A DNA stretch of 64,000 nt, from NCBI RefSeq assembly GCF_023278565.1, contig NC_064678.1, positions 3,348,001-3,412,000 of the forward strand. Reading direction: 5' to 3'. A program made the translations under genes and the position numbers. This DNA comes from Colletotrichum lupini. Taxonomy: Eukaryota > Ascomycota > Sordariomycetes > Glomerellales > Glomerellaceae. This document shows, one piece after another, positions 25,399-36,700 of the stretch (the first letter of the stretch is position 1; every line of letters begins with the position of its first letter). The notes below the pieces were generated by a model. It worked only from the letters and a program-made list of their open reading frames with translations, did not search any database and was not told the DNA's origin.

Positions 25399-25890
25399 TC
25401 AAAACGTAGGCGCGACCCTTTCTTCGCTCTGCTCCATTACGCTCCTGAGCTTCAGTGCCCGGAGGGAGCTCGTGGATCTCTGCGGCACATGGCCCGCCGC
25501 TGCCCTACCGCCGCTCATGGCTCCCGCGCTGCCCATGCTCATGGTAGACCTTGAGCGTACTAGCCCGCCGCCCATGGCCTGGTGGTGATGATGACTGGTC
25601 GAGGACATGGCAGCGGAGCCGCTGCGAGGTCTGGTGTTGAGGCGGCTCATCATAGTGCTCAGAGCACTTTGCGCGTCGACGGGGTGGTTGAGTGGCGGAG
25701 AGTGAGAGCCGATAACAGGGTATGGAGCGGGAGAATTGGGACCCGAAGGTGGTCCTCCTCGGGTGAGCGATGCCCCACGGGGCCGATTGAGCTTGGAAAG
25801 TAGCATTTCTGCTGTCGGCTTCCCGTGTGGTTGTTGACTCATGCCATATGGGTGATTGAACCGCGTTGGCGAGCGACTTGAGCCGCGGCT
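25399..25890 (-). other. 163-codon open continuation behind the TGA of the redox fusion
   Basis: Directly after TGA 25893-25891 the same frame continues without another stop for 163 codons, to a stop at 25399-25401. It encodes a Ser/Arg/Pro/Gly-rich, probably disordered tail beginning SRGSSRSPTRFNHPYG and ending ERVAPTF. The composition looks like the low-complexity end of the upstream protein. No intron of plausible length can remove the TGA: the nearest donor and acceptor pairs give introns of about 25-35 nt. It may be a tail lost through a CGA-to-TGA change, a readthrough extension, or a sequence error. It carries no PTS1 tripeptide. Confidence 0.6.
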
Positions 25891-28800
25891 TCAAGGTGGT
25901 GTCGGAAGCACCCTGTTCCCGTTGCCGTTGTTGCCATGCTTCAGCCTCATGGCGTGTTCCGGTCCGAGACCAAGACCCAGCATGGCGTCGCCAGCCATTT
26001 CCGGTGGTGAAAGCGGGCCGCCGTTCTGAGACATCTCGAGCAGTGCGGCCCTTTGGATGTCTTCAAAGTTCATAGCAACAGCTGGCATCTTACTCAGCCT
26101 GCGGATGGCACGGCTATTCTTCTCGACGAAACTATTCATAGCCCGCAGCGCGCCCGCGTTCTCGCGGCTCGCGACAGCGCTGGTATCGCCTGTGCTGCGA
26201 CCACGGGCCTGGTGCACAGCGTTGAGGGTCAGAGGCTGCTGCCCGTGGTGAGCAGGGGACGAGGCGTCGTGACCGCCCCCCGCATGTAAGCTGGCCTGCA
26301 CTTGCGCCATGACCCGATCAAAGTCAATGTTCTGATTCGGGTTTGCTCTTGACATGTAATACGGCGCCGAGGTCGGCTGCTCCAGCATGCTCGGGTTGAG
26401 CTCCGCTTTGGTGGCGAGCACAAAGAGGCTTCCGTCACGGATGCGGCGGCGGACCAGAGCCCAGCGGGTCCGGGCCGGGTTTTGCTCGAGCTTGGGCTGG
26501 TAGACGGAGCAGCGGGCGAGCTGGGCGTAAAAGACCTCGAGGTGGCGAGCCATACGCTCGAGAACCTGCAGGAGGAACGTGGAAAGTGCGGTGAGGCGGG
26601 TGTTTTCGACATCTGGATCGGACGAGTCTTTCATTGACGCTGCGATGCTGTCAAAGGCGTCCATTCCAGCGCATGCTTCCTGACGGAGGTCTTCGAGAAG
26701 GGCAATGTCAAGCTCGACGCTACGGGCTGCGTAAGCAAAGACACCGCGTTCTTGGAAGCGAAGCGAGGCGTCGGCGTCGCAGACGAACTGACCGACGAGG
26801 GCGACCTCTTTGGTGCAGTGCGCCGCATCTCCGCTCGTCTTTGCGCGGGCCACGGTGCCGAGGACGTCGGGCAGCTTGGTGTCGGCGGCCGGGCCATTGG
26901 CACTGGCGACACCGAATGACAGTTTGAGGACAAGCTCTTGAAGCTTGTGGCCAAAAAGAGCCGAGAAGCCTCCCTGGAGCAGTCGACTCTGGTAGCCATA
27001 GAATGTGCGGACAGCGATGATATTAGGCAGACTCTCGCGCAGCCAGATATTGTTGCTGCCTGCAGGGTCGTGGGACGAGTTGGTCTCAAGGGACGCGCCC
27101 ATGATTTCGTACATCTCAAATTGATGGGCCACCAGGGTTTCGACAGTGGATCGGAGGTACGCCGACCAGAGATCGTGCAAAGCAGAGATCTCATCGCTGC
27201 CGTAGTCGGGCTTCGGGGTCAAGTGTCCAACAAAGTATTTGGTCAACAGACTAGAGACTTCGGGGTTGTTGGTGTGAGCGAGGTTGTCAAATGACTTGGA
27301 ACAGTCAACACCCGCGTTGGACTTGATGATGAGCGTTCCGCCGGGGTGCATGGGACAGAAGTCGGTGACATCGTAGACACTGCCGTGGACTCCGATCCAC
27401 ATGCGAGAACCGGGACGGTGACCTGTATGCTTTGCGAGCTCCGACAAGGGAATCGTCGGCAGGTTGCAAGGCAGAGGCTTGGGCGTCATGAAAACATCGA
27501 GCATAAAGCGTCTCTCCGCAAAGGCCTTGTCGATAATCAGGTCAACTCCCTTTTCCGTGGCGGTCCTGTAGGTGTAGATTGCCTTCCTGATTCCGTTCAT
27601 AACGGAATCGAATACGGAGACGGAACCACAGACGTAGAGGTAGCCGCCGAGACCTCCCTGCTTCTTGGACATGACGAGGTCACAGACCTGCAGACCTTGT
27701 TCGACGATCAATGTGTCGATGTAGCGAGGGGGGATGTGCTTCTCGACGAGATCCTGGCCCTCGTAAGCGAGACCACGAGAGTCCCTCGAGAAGGCGACGT
27801 GGACTTCCATGAAGTCTGCGTTGACATACTGTCGCAGCTCCTCCTCGAAGCAGAATTTCTCACGGTTCTGGACTCCGAGGTACAGAAGGTTCTTGCCACC
27901 AGACAAGCCACTTTGTGTGAGGCGAGCCTGCCAAAAGCTGCGGAAGGGTGCGATGCCGCTTCCGCCGGCGAAGAAGGCGCAGGGTGCCATAGGGTCAAGC
28001 GGGAGGTGGAAGGCTGCTGGGCGAGAGACGCCAATAAGAATCTCGTCGTCTGAGTCAATCTCGCCCATCTCCACGGGCGGGTTCAGGAATCCACTGGAGA
28101 CTCCGGCACGGGTGATTTCCTTGCCCCTGGAAAAGGTAGAACACAGCTTGTATTCCGAACGGGACACAGCGAGGTCAACTGTCTCTGGGAGGAGTTCTTC
28201 CGTGTAGCTTGCGATGGAGTAGGTGCGTGGGACCTCAAGGGGAACAAGATCCGCAAGCCATGCGAGATTGTCGAGGTTGAATACCCTATCCCAGATTTGG
28301 GGTGGCGTATCCGTAACGGCGTCCTGCAAGAGGTCGCCTAACGATCCTCTGACAGGCCACTCATCCGTGCTGAGGACCTGCAAGACGGTGTTGGAGGATG
28401 CATGCAGCAAACCATGAACCTTGAGGGCCATCTCCTTGGTGATGGGGGCAAGGTGGCCACGTCGAAGAATGTCACCGACAGTGAGCTTGGGTGTCGCGGT
28501 TCTCCTGACAGACCCGAGATGCATCTCGAAGCGAGCCCAGATTCCGCTGACCTCGACCGGGGCGTCGATATGCTCCTCCAAGCCCAAGGCGGCGATGACT
28601 TTGGCGCACTCCTCCCACCCGTTTAGGGGCATCACGGCCAGGCGATCACCTGGTGCGAACGTGATGCCGGTCTCTCGGATATCGAGCGTGACCATTGCAA
28701 TTGAGCGTGATGGATCAGAATCAACAAAAGATCTGTTCAACACGCGAGTGACATAGCGGCATTCTTCGAAAGTGCCGCGCATCTGGTGCGGCTCGATTGC

Positions 28801-30677
28801 CAGTTTGCCTCGATAGGGTTCGAGGCGTTCCTTCATTGCCTCTGAGAACTGGCGATGGGTCTCTTCCCATGGGCGCTCGCCGTCTGCCGCACCCGATGCG
28901 CCGTTGGTCTCCGTTCGGCCAGTTTTGGCGGCGACCTCGAGGATGCCGAAGACCTTGTAGCGGTGCACTCCCATGAAGCCACGTTCACCGGTATAGGCTT
29001 CGACGATACCATCAAGAACTCCCATAAGACGCGGGTCGCCGGACTTCTGGACGTATTCAGGGATGCGGTAGTGGTACTCGATGGCCGCAATAAAGGCGCG
29101 CAGGTTGGCAGGGAACCAAGCACGGAGGTGGACACCCTCGGCCCCCAGGAATGAGGTGTAGCTGGAAATAGGATCAGTGACCGGTTGAAAAAGCAGCAAA
29201 GATGATGCTCGACATACTTGCTTCTGCCCAAGAAAGCATCCATTACCAAGTAAGGTGGGAACTGTAGGCCTGAAGAGGCAGGGCATCGCTTTGAGAGAGG
29301 AGCGGAGAACTTGGCCCAGCGGACCCATTGCTGAACAGGCACGTAGTTTTCACCGGCATTAGGGTTAGTTGAAATGGAGTGGAAGGCGTTGGGCATGCGC
29401 TCGAGAATCTCCTTTAGACGAATCATCTCGTGAAGGAGGCCTTCGTTGTTGCGGTTCATGACATGTTCTTGGCATGCTGCAATAGCGTCAGGCCCGTGTT
29501 GGAAGGAAGCTTTCTCATCAAGTCAGTAACCATGTCGCGAAACAGTAAAGAACAATGCCAAAAGGCATGGATGGCACTACTAACCTGAAGTCTCTGCAAC
29601 CCCCTTGAGGAAAGCGACTTCGGCACGCTCACCGAACATGGGCCATCTGAGCTCCATGTTGTCGAAACGAGCGACGTAGGGGTATGTCGAGGTGACGTCC
29701 TTGATCTTCAGATTGTATGAAGATTGGTCGACAAACGTCAGGTGGGGGAGTGTGCGGCCCATTCGTCGGGATACTTGGAAATAGGGTAAAGCAATGCTGA
29801 GAGGGATGCCGACGAGCTCCTCTCCCAAGTAGTCGCCCATTCTGCAGTTCAACTTCAACTTCGTGGGGTTTGTCGATGCGTTCACCCCATCGTGACCGTC
29901 GTACTTCTGCTCGAAGCGGTAGATAGAGCAGAGCATGCCGAGCGACACAAGAGCCGCCCAGAGAGCCTGATCGGGGATGACGTCTGCCGTGCCCTCGATG
30001 ACAGGTGCGGCGGCGACTGACTCTCGGACTCGGCCGCGGGCCACGCACCCGGGCATGCGTTCTGCGAGGTCGATCCAAACGCGGCCTGGAGATCTGGCCA
30101 GGGCACCAGCCGCCTCGTCGTAGTCTGGCGGGCAGAAGCCATGCTCTACGCTGAGAAAGCCGTCTTTCCAACCTGTCTGCGGACCAATCTCTTCCGCTCT
30201 TAGCATCACTTGTCTAGCCGGCGCTCCGAGGGCAACGGCCAGCAGGTCTGCCTCGTTGACGTTGAAGGCATCCAACTCTGCTTGTGATTTGACCGAATCG
30301 ATCTCTTGCTGTGATGGGTATTGGGAATAGAGAACATGGTTGATGGATTTCCGCTCTCTATAATAGTCAAGTCAGTTGGCTGTCGAAGATGAGTAGCAGG
30401 AACCTAGGCGTACCTCATTCGGAGCCACTCTTCTGCGTCAACTCCTCGAGGGATCTGAGATGTTGTTAGTATGTTCGAGCCTATGGGAAGGTTGGTCAAG
30501 GCTTACATCGAATGCTGTGTGGATGTCACCAGGCTGGGAGAAGCCCGAGAAGGAACATCCTCGTGGGCCCATACGACTGCTTGATCTGCTCTGCCTTCCT
30601 GATTTGTTGGCGCCGACTGGACAAACACCTCCCCCTACTGAGCCCGATACGGGGCATGATCTCTCTGAAAAAGCCAT
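25891..30677 (-). CDS. Indoleamine-dioxygenase/PrnB-like haem domain fused to FAD/NADPH reductase and cytochrome b5
   Basis: Five exons (30507-30677, 30414-30454, 29585-30357, 29218-29509, 25891-29161) give 1515 residues. Residues about 60-512 resemble the indoleamine 2,3-dioxygenase superfamily, ending in a GVHRYKVFG..TGRTETN stretch whose His492 fits the proximal haem ligand. Residues about 560-985 are a diflavin-reductase-like FAD/NADPH module, with RTYSIAS at 738-744 and AGGSGIAPFRSFW at 824-836, and without an FMN domain. Residues about 995-1075 are a cytochrome b5, with HPGG (His1031) and His1055 at the canonical 24-residue spacing. A helical, unrecognised region follows to the TGA. Known family members need external cytochrome b5 or cytochrome P450 reductase to reduce their haem. 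Here the chain NADPH-FAD-b5-haem is in one polypeptide, so I infer a self-sufficient oxygenase. The substrate is unknown. The dioxygenase assignment is family-level only. Confidence 0.85.
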
Positions 30678-32161
30678 CTCGATGTAAGTGTTGGACCTGT
30701 GAGGTAGTATAGACAAGGCAGATCCGACAGCAGGTGATGTGAATAGGAATTAGAAGTGTAGTTGAATATGGCCGCCAGGGCAGGGGAAAATTACAACCGC
30801 CAGGGCAAAGAATGAAAATGGCCTCAAGCCTACAGATCCAAAAACAAGGGAACAAAGTTGGTTGGAGAAACAGAGCAGACGGACGAAGGCTGCTTCCTTG
30901 GGCATCATGGCTTCCCTAAAAGGGACGCCTCGAGAGACTAACACCATCGTTGCCATCGATGTCGTTGTGGGTCGCCATGTAGGAGAGTAGTAGAGAGCGG
31001 TTGGGCCCCTGCATACCGTCCCATGGGCAAACAAAATAATACCCGCAGACCGGGGTCACTAGACGGGAGGTCTCCGCGGTCGTTTGAACTCTGATTCACA
31101 GCCGTCAGGAGCTCGTGGACCAATGGGCAGAGAGTCGACTCGACCCGCCAGGAGACGTGACTGTGTGATGGGCAGCGGCTCAACTCCACGATGCCCAAAC
31201 ACGCTAGCAGCCCACGTCTTAGGATGACTTGACGCCATCCCGAGTTTGGGCTCGACCTCTTCCTCCAGTCTGGATGCTTGGGTGTCATGGACTCATGGGT
31301 CTATGGAAATGCCAAGATGACTGACATGCTGCACGACGCTGAATTCGCCGGGATCATCATGCGTCCTTGGGGCCATCGCTGATCTTATGCGGCAGTCGAG
31401 CAGAATGAGGGAAGATGTGTCGTCGCGGACGTGCGGCCATGGCGTCTCGTAGTGTGATTCTCAGCCCACTCGGGCACTTGGCCTACGAATACACGTGTAA
31501 TTCCTGGGGTTTGATGATTCCTGGGAAGCTTTCAATCCGTCTCGGTACGAATGCCACGAGGGAAATAGATCGATGTCTGTTCTTGGAGGCAATAGAGTTG
31601 ATGACCTCGACGAGGTGAGGTGCGAAAAGGAAAATGACCAGGGGTTCAGAAGGAAATAGCCTCAGCTGGCCGGAGCCGGTAACGTCCATGTGGGGCGCCA
31701 GAACAAGGGCAATGGCCAATCACATGTCGTTAATCCGTCACATATGGTTCAAATTCCCAGAACTCTGTATCCAATGCGCCCAAGTGCCTTACCTCCCCGA
31801 TCTGCCAGGATCCACAACTGTTCTTTTTCTGAATCTACGGGATGGTGGGGGGGTTTGGGAGCTTGGCAAGTGGTACCTTGCATCAGTTGCAACCTTCGAG
31901 ACGCCATCGCGCACCAAGACTCTCCAAAGGGACAAGGTACCGCGGCATATAGCCAATTATACACAGGCAACGGAAAGAAGCTCAGACGCTACAGTTGCTG
32001 TCCCATTCTCTCCAAACCTTGATTAGAGCTGTTATTCGATGGGTCCGACTGTCAAACGCCTCTTTTTGAGCCTTCCGCAGAGGCAAACTTGGACTCTGAT
32101 GGGCAGAAAACTTCCGCCCCCCACACGGCTCCTTTCCCCATTCATCTCCTCCGCTCTCACG
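30678..32161. other. Intergenic region upstream of the redox fusion
   Basis: No supported gene. The first part should contain the fusion gene's promoter. Small overlapping frames on both strands (for example near 30938-31288 and 31634-32026) lack domains and codon structure. Confidence 0.5.
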
Positions 32162-32170
32162 GAGTTCTAG

Positions 32171-32257
32171 GAGTATGTGTATTCCGCACCCACACGTTGG
32201 GTATCCCGCACCCATACTAGGCTCGTTCAGGCAAGTGGTGGGCAGCACGTGATTGCA
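32171..32257 (+). repeat. Left terminal inverted repeat of the MULE-like element
   Basis: 87 bp, reverse-complementary to 32612-32698 except for two transitions (near positions 11 and 85). The inner end contains CAGCACGTGATT. Confidence 0.88.
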
Positions 32258-32611
32258 CCGCCGCAGCAGCCACTTCTGGCCCGGAGCCACTATTATTCCG
32301 GAAATTTCTGGAGAATGGAAGGCGCGTCCCGCCTTGGTCTCCTACACCTTCCTCTGCTGCACCTTCCTCTGCTGCACCCTCTTTCCGATACTGGCTGTAC
32401 GCGTTTTTCAAAACGACGACTTTGAAAGTCATGATTTGCTCAGAGGAAATAGGTCTCTAGAGCCCATATTTTGGTATTGGAAAAGGTACCTTTCTTGTGT
32501 TGAAAATAGTTAGAAAATGAGGTGTTTGGGCGAGGGAAATACGCGTCTAAATAGGAGCAAAAACAATTGGAAGGCGCGCCGAGAGCGCAGCACGTGACTG
32601 CCGTTCGGCAA

Positions 32612-32698
32612 TGTAATCACGTGCTGCCCACCACTTGCCTGAACGAGCCTAGTATGGGTGCGGGATACCCAACGTGTGGGTGCGGAACACACATACTC
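32612..32698 (-). repeat. Right terminal inverted repeat of the MULE-like element
   Basis: Reverse complement of the left arm with 85 of 87 matches by eye. It ends directly before the second copy of the 9-bp duplication. Confidence 0.88.
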
Positions 32699-32707
32699 GA
32701 GTTCTAG

Positions 32708-33507
32708 TCCCAGACGAGTGACAGCATGGGATCAAGCCCGACGACTCCCTTGTCGCACTTGACGCCGCCCTTGCCCTTCCTCGGGAGATTGCCAAGGAGG
32801 TACCAGTTTTTCCACCATCCTCCTTGAGAGCCCTCCCTTCAGGCTCTCTCTCTCGTGTCGGTTCGGCTGAAGCCCTGGGAGTGATGATGGACGCCCGGGA
32901 CCTATCACGATGACGCGCGTTCCAGAACTTCAGGACGTCGACCGTCACTTCTTGGCAGTCCGAGCATGGCATAACATGGCCCGCTTTCCAACCCAGCCAC
33001 ACGTTTCTGCCACACGGTGACCTTCTATTGGAGAGATGGCCTCCCACGTGAATTTGTGCTGTCATGGAAACTCCTCGTAGGATCAATAGGTTGTATTTTT
33101 ACCTTGCAACGGTCGTCTGGAAAGATGAGAAAGGGGGAACATTAGCCGGACCCCAGCTCGCTCCCACTTTCCTTTTCTTGCTCCTGACAGATAGGGGTGC
33201 ATTAGCCGTGGCAGACCGCAGATATGTGCATCACGGAAAGGGCGGCAAAATCTGGAAGGCGCATGGTACGGCTCAGTCTTCCGCTTCTCAACATTCATGG
33301 AGTGGAATGTCTGTAGAGCGTAAAGTACGTGGATGATCCGATATAACAGACGATCGAAAGTAAATCCATCACTGGCATTCTTGGCAGCTTCAATCCCCTA
33401 ACTTGTCTTCTTAGAATGTCTGCATTAGGAACCAAGCCATCGGTTCTTAGTCACACCTTAATTAAGTGCGCTATCACGGGTCTGCATATTTTGCCATGGG
33501 GTATCTG
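32708..33507. other. Unique sequence between the MITE and LTR copy 2
   Basis: No supported gene. Composition is normal up to the LTR boundary at 33507, where it changes abruptly to RIP-degraded DNA. Confidence 0.5.
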
Positions 33508-33709
33508 TGTCGGATTAGAAGTCTAATTCGACCGCGGCATACGGCTAACTACGCAGGGGCTAATTAGGGGCCCTATTTATAATTATCGTAGCTAGCCTAA
33601 CCTATAGTTAGAACCTCTTTTTTATACTTACGTAAATATTTATATAATTTAATTAATCTCTTTATTAACTATAGTTCGAACTAACTACCCTATAATAAGG
33701 ATACTAATA
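33508..33709 (+). repeat. 5' LTR of copy 2
   Basis: 202 bp. The least mutated 5' end of the family, reading TGTCGGATTAG; ends GGATACTAATA. Confidence 0.88.
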
Positions 33710-36700
33710 CTAATTAGTAATTAAATTTTACTATTATAAATTAGTAAAGTATCTTATTACGTAAAAAAAACGACTTTTTAATATTATATAGGATAAGAGA
33801 TTCGTATTAATTAACTTTATAAAAATAAATAAAAAAGGAGGCGATTTTTAAATACTATACGGAATTAAGCAATCGTAGCCCTTTACTATTTATAAAAGGT
33901 CGACGTTTATTATATTAAATTATATTAATTAATAGAACTACTTAAGTAACTAGCCTTTTACTATCGCCCCGAGTAGCTTTTTTACTAAATAACTTTTCTA
34001 TAACTAGCCCGTAATTAAAAATTAACTAGTTAAATTAATAAAAAGAAATATTTACGTAATAACTACTTACTTAATTAATTAGTATAACGAACGAGCTTAA
34101 TAATATAATATAAAAAAGTACTACGTAATTAAAAAAGGGGATTTTTAAATATAAATATTCTTATTTAATAGCAAAGGTAACTTTATAGGAGTTATTAAAT
34201 TAAGAGATTTATAATATATAAAAAAGTCTATTATTATAAGGATTTTATAAATATAATTTTAAACCCGCGATTTAAATAACCTCTTTATAGCTCCCTTAAC
34301 TACCCCCTAAGTATTATTTAAAAATAAAATATAAAGGACGGTTTAATAAAAAAAGAAGGGATTTAGAGGTCCTAATAATATCGAGTTAAGAGTATTATAA
34401 ATCTTAGAAATTAATTTAAAAAAGAAAGTAGCTATTTTAAAATAGTCCTACGACTTTTTATTAAAGTTATTATTAGTTTAAAAAAAGGTTAAAAAGACGA
34501 GGATTTAAGGAGAAAAGAAAAAAAATCCTTTAGAGGGCTATTAAAAAACTTCTTTTTATATTAATTCTTAGCGCGAGATTACTAATTTTAAAAAATTAAC
34601 TAAGTAATAAAAGGGATCGTTAGTAAGTAATAATTACCTAACTATAATTAAGCTATAAAAAAGACTACTTAAAAAATATAAAATAGGGTACCGAGAGGCT
34701 ATAAAAAGTAAAATATTTAAAATATTTAACCTTATTATATATAAATAATAAGTAAGTATTTTTAATAAGTCCTTAAAATTTATAATTTTATAAAAAAGAG
34801 GGCTTAATTTTATTAACTATACTTAACGGCTTATACGGTTTTTAATAGCTTATATAGCTCTTTTACGAGCTACTTAGCGTTTATTTTTAACTATTTTTAT
34901 AAAATACTACCCTAAAAGAGGTAGGTTAAAGAAAGAAGCTATTTAGAAATTATAAAAAGTACGAGGCTTAAGAGGCTAGAAGTATATAGAATAGCGGACA
35001 TCGGTAACTAATAAAGATCTTAAAACTAATTATTATATCTTTTTATAATAATATAAACGTTTATTATTATTATTATTAAAAAGAATTACTAAAACCTACC
35101 CTTTTATATTAAATAAAAAAGAGGATCTTAATAAGTATTATAACTAGCGATTTAAAAAAGTAGTAATAATTACTAAAAATAATAAAAACGAGAGTAGTAG
35201 CGAGATAGTAAAAAGAAGCGGGAATTTCTTAAACCTTAATAAATTTATTAAGTAGTAAAAGTACGGATTTATTATAATTAATATACAGATTAAATATATC
35301 CTTATTAAAATTAAATACGTTAGTAACTATTAATATAAGTATAAGCTAGAGTACGACCCTTAGTAAGTTAAAATAAAAAAGAAAAAAACGAAACCCGATC
35401 CTAAATAGAATCCTAATCCCTTATAAATAAATAAATATTAACCTAGATTATTAAGGGACGTAAATATATAGAATCGTAAATTAGCTTAACGGTAAGTAAA
35501 TTAATATAATATTAATCTATTTAATTAAGGTTTATAAAAAAAAGGGGCTATAGGGGCAACCCCTATTTTATAAAATTATAAACGACTTTAATTACTAGTT
35601 AAATAAATAGTTTACGAGCATAAGCCTAAGAATTATAAAAGTAGTTAATAAATTCTTTTATATACGAGGGGTATTATTAGCGTAATTATAATTATAAGAG
35701 CTATATAAAATACTAATAGTAATAATTATAGAGAAAGAATTCGTATTATAGAACTAGGTATAGGTTAATAAAGCGTATAATTGCTTTAACGAATTTAAAA
35801 AAAGGGTAAACGACCTAAATTTCTTTTTTATAATTATTAATAAAAATCTATCGTCGTAAAAGGATATACTAAGGTAAAATATAATACTCAAAGTATAATA
35901 ATTAATAATTCTACCTATTTCGATTTATAACTCGTTACCGCTACTAATATAAAATTTAGTACTAATTAACTAATAAAAAAAGAGGTAAACGACTTAAAGT
36001 TATTAATAATACGTAACGACGTAGGGATCGTATATAAATACTAAAAATCTAGTAGTAAATACGAAGTAATTTATAAACTTTAAAAAGATCTTTTTAAAAG
36101 AGAAATTATACTCTAGGGGGAAGTATAAGGTCTTATAAAAAACCCTAACGATATTTTATAATTATTATAAAAAAGTTAGAATTAGGGAATATTAGTATTA
36201 TTCGGTAATTAATATTATACTTATAAGTAAAGCCTTTAATTATTATTATAAAGCGGTACGTAATTTTAATTAAAACGACTTTTTTAGTATAATTAACGTA
36301 ATTTAAAGCCGTTTTAAGACTTATAATAAGAACTTAGAGCTCTTATTTAAGTTATGAGCGATTTTTTTTATATTTATAGCTAGGATAATAGAGGGTAAAT
36401 TATAAGTAGAGATCTTTAAAAAGCTTATTAATCGAATCGATAAGCTAGTAAAAACCTAGCTAAATAAAGAAATAAATAAGCGGAAAGTTAAATATTTTTA
36501 TACCGCAGTCTAGCGTATATTAAAAATAAAAATAACCCTATACTAAGTACTTAAAAATTATAAAACGCTCTATTTAAAGCTAAAATTTAGTTTTAATATT
36601 AAAATAAGAATACTACGCTAAACTTATTTCTAAGTATATAACGGCCCTTACTAATAATATTAAATTAATCGAACGTATAAAAAAAAAAAAGAGGCTAAAT

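Larger units (their letters stand above)
32162..32707. mobile_element. Non-autonomous DNA transposon (MULE-like MITE) with 9-bp target duplication
   Basis: Two inverted repeats of 87 bp (32171-32257 and 32612-32698) differ at only two positions and both start GAGTATGTGT. The identical 9-mer GAGTTCTAG lies directly outside each end (32162-32170 and 32699-32707). Long terminal inverted repeats with a 9-bp target duplication are the hallmarks of Mutator-like elements. The 528-bp body has no transposase frame, so it would need a transposase in trans. The near-identical arms and intact duplication suggest recent insertion, and the element shows no RIP. Confidence 0.88.
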
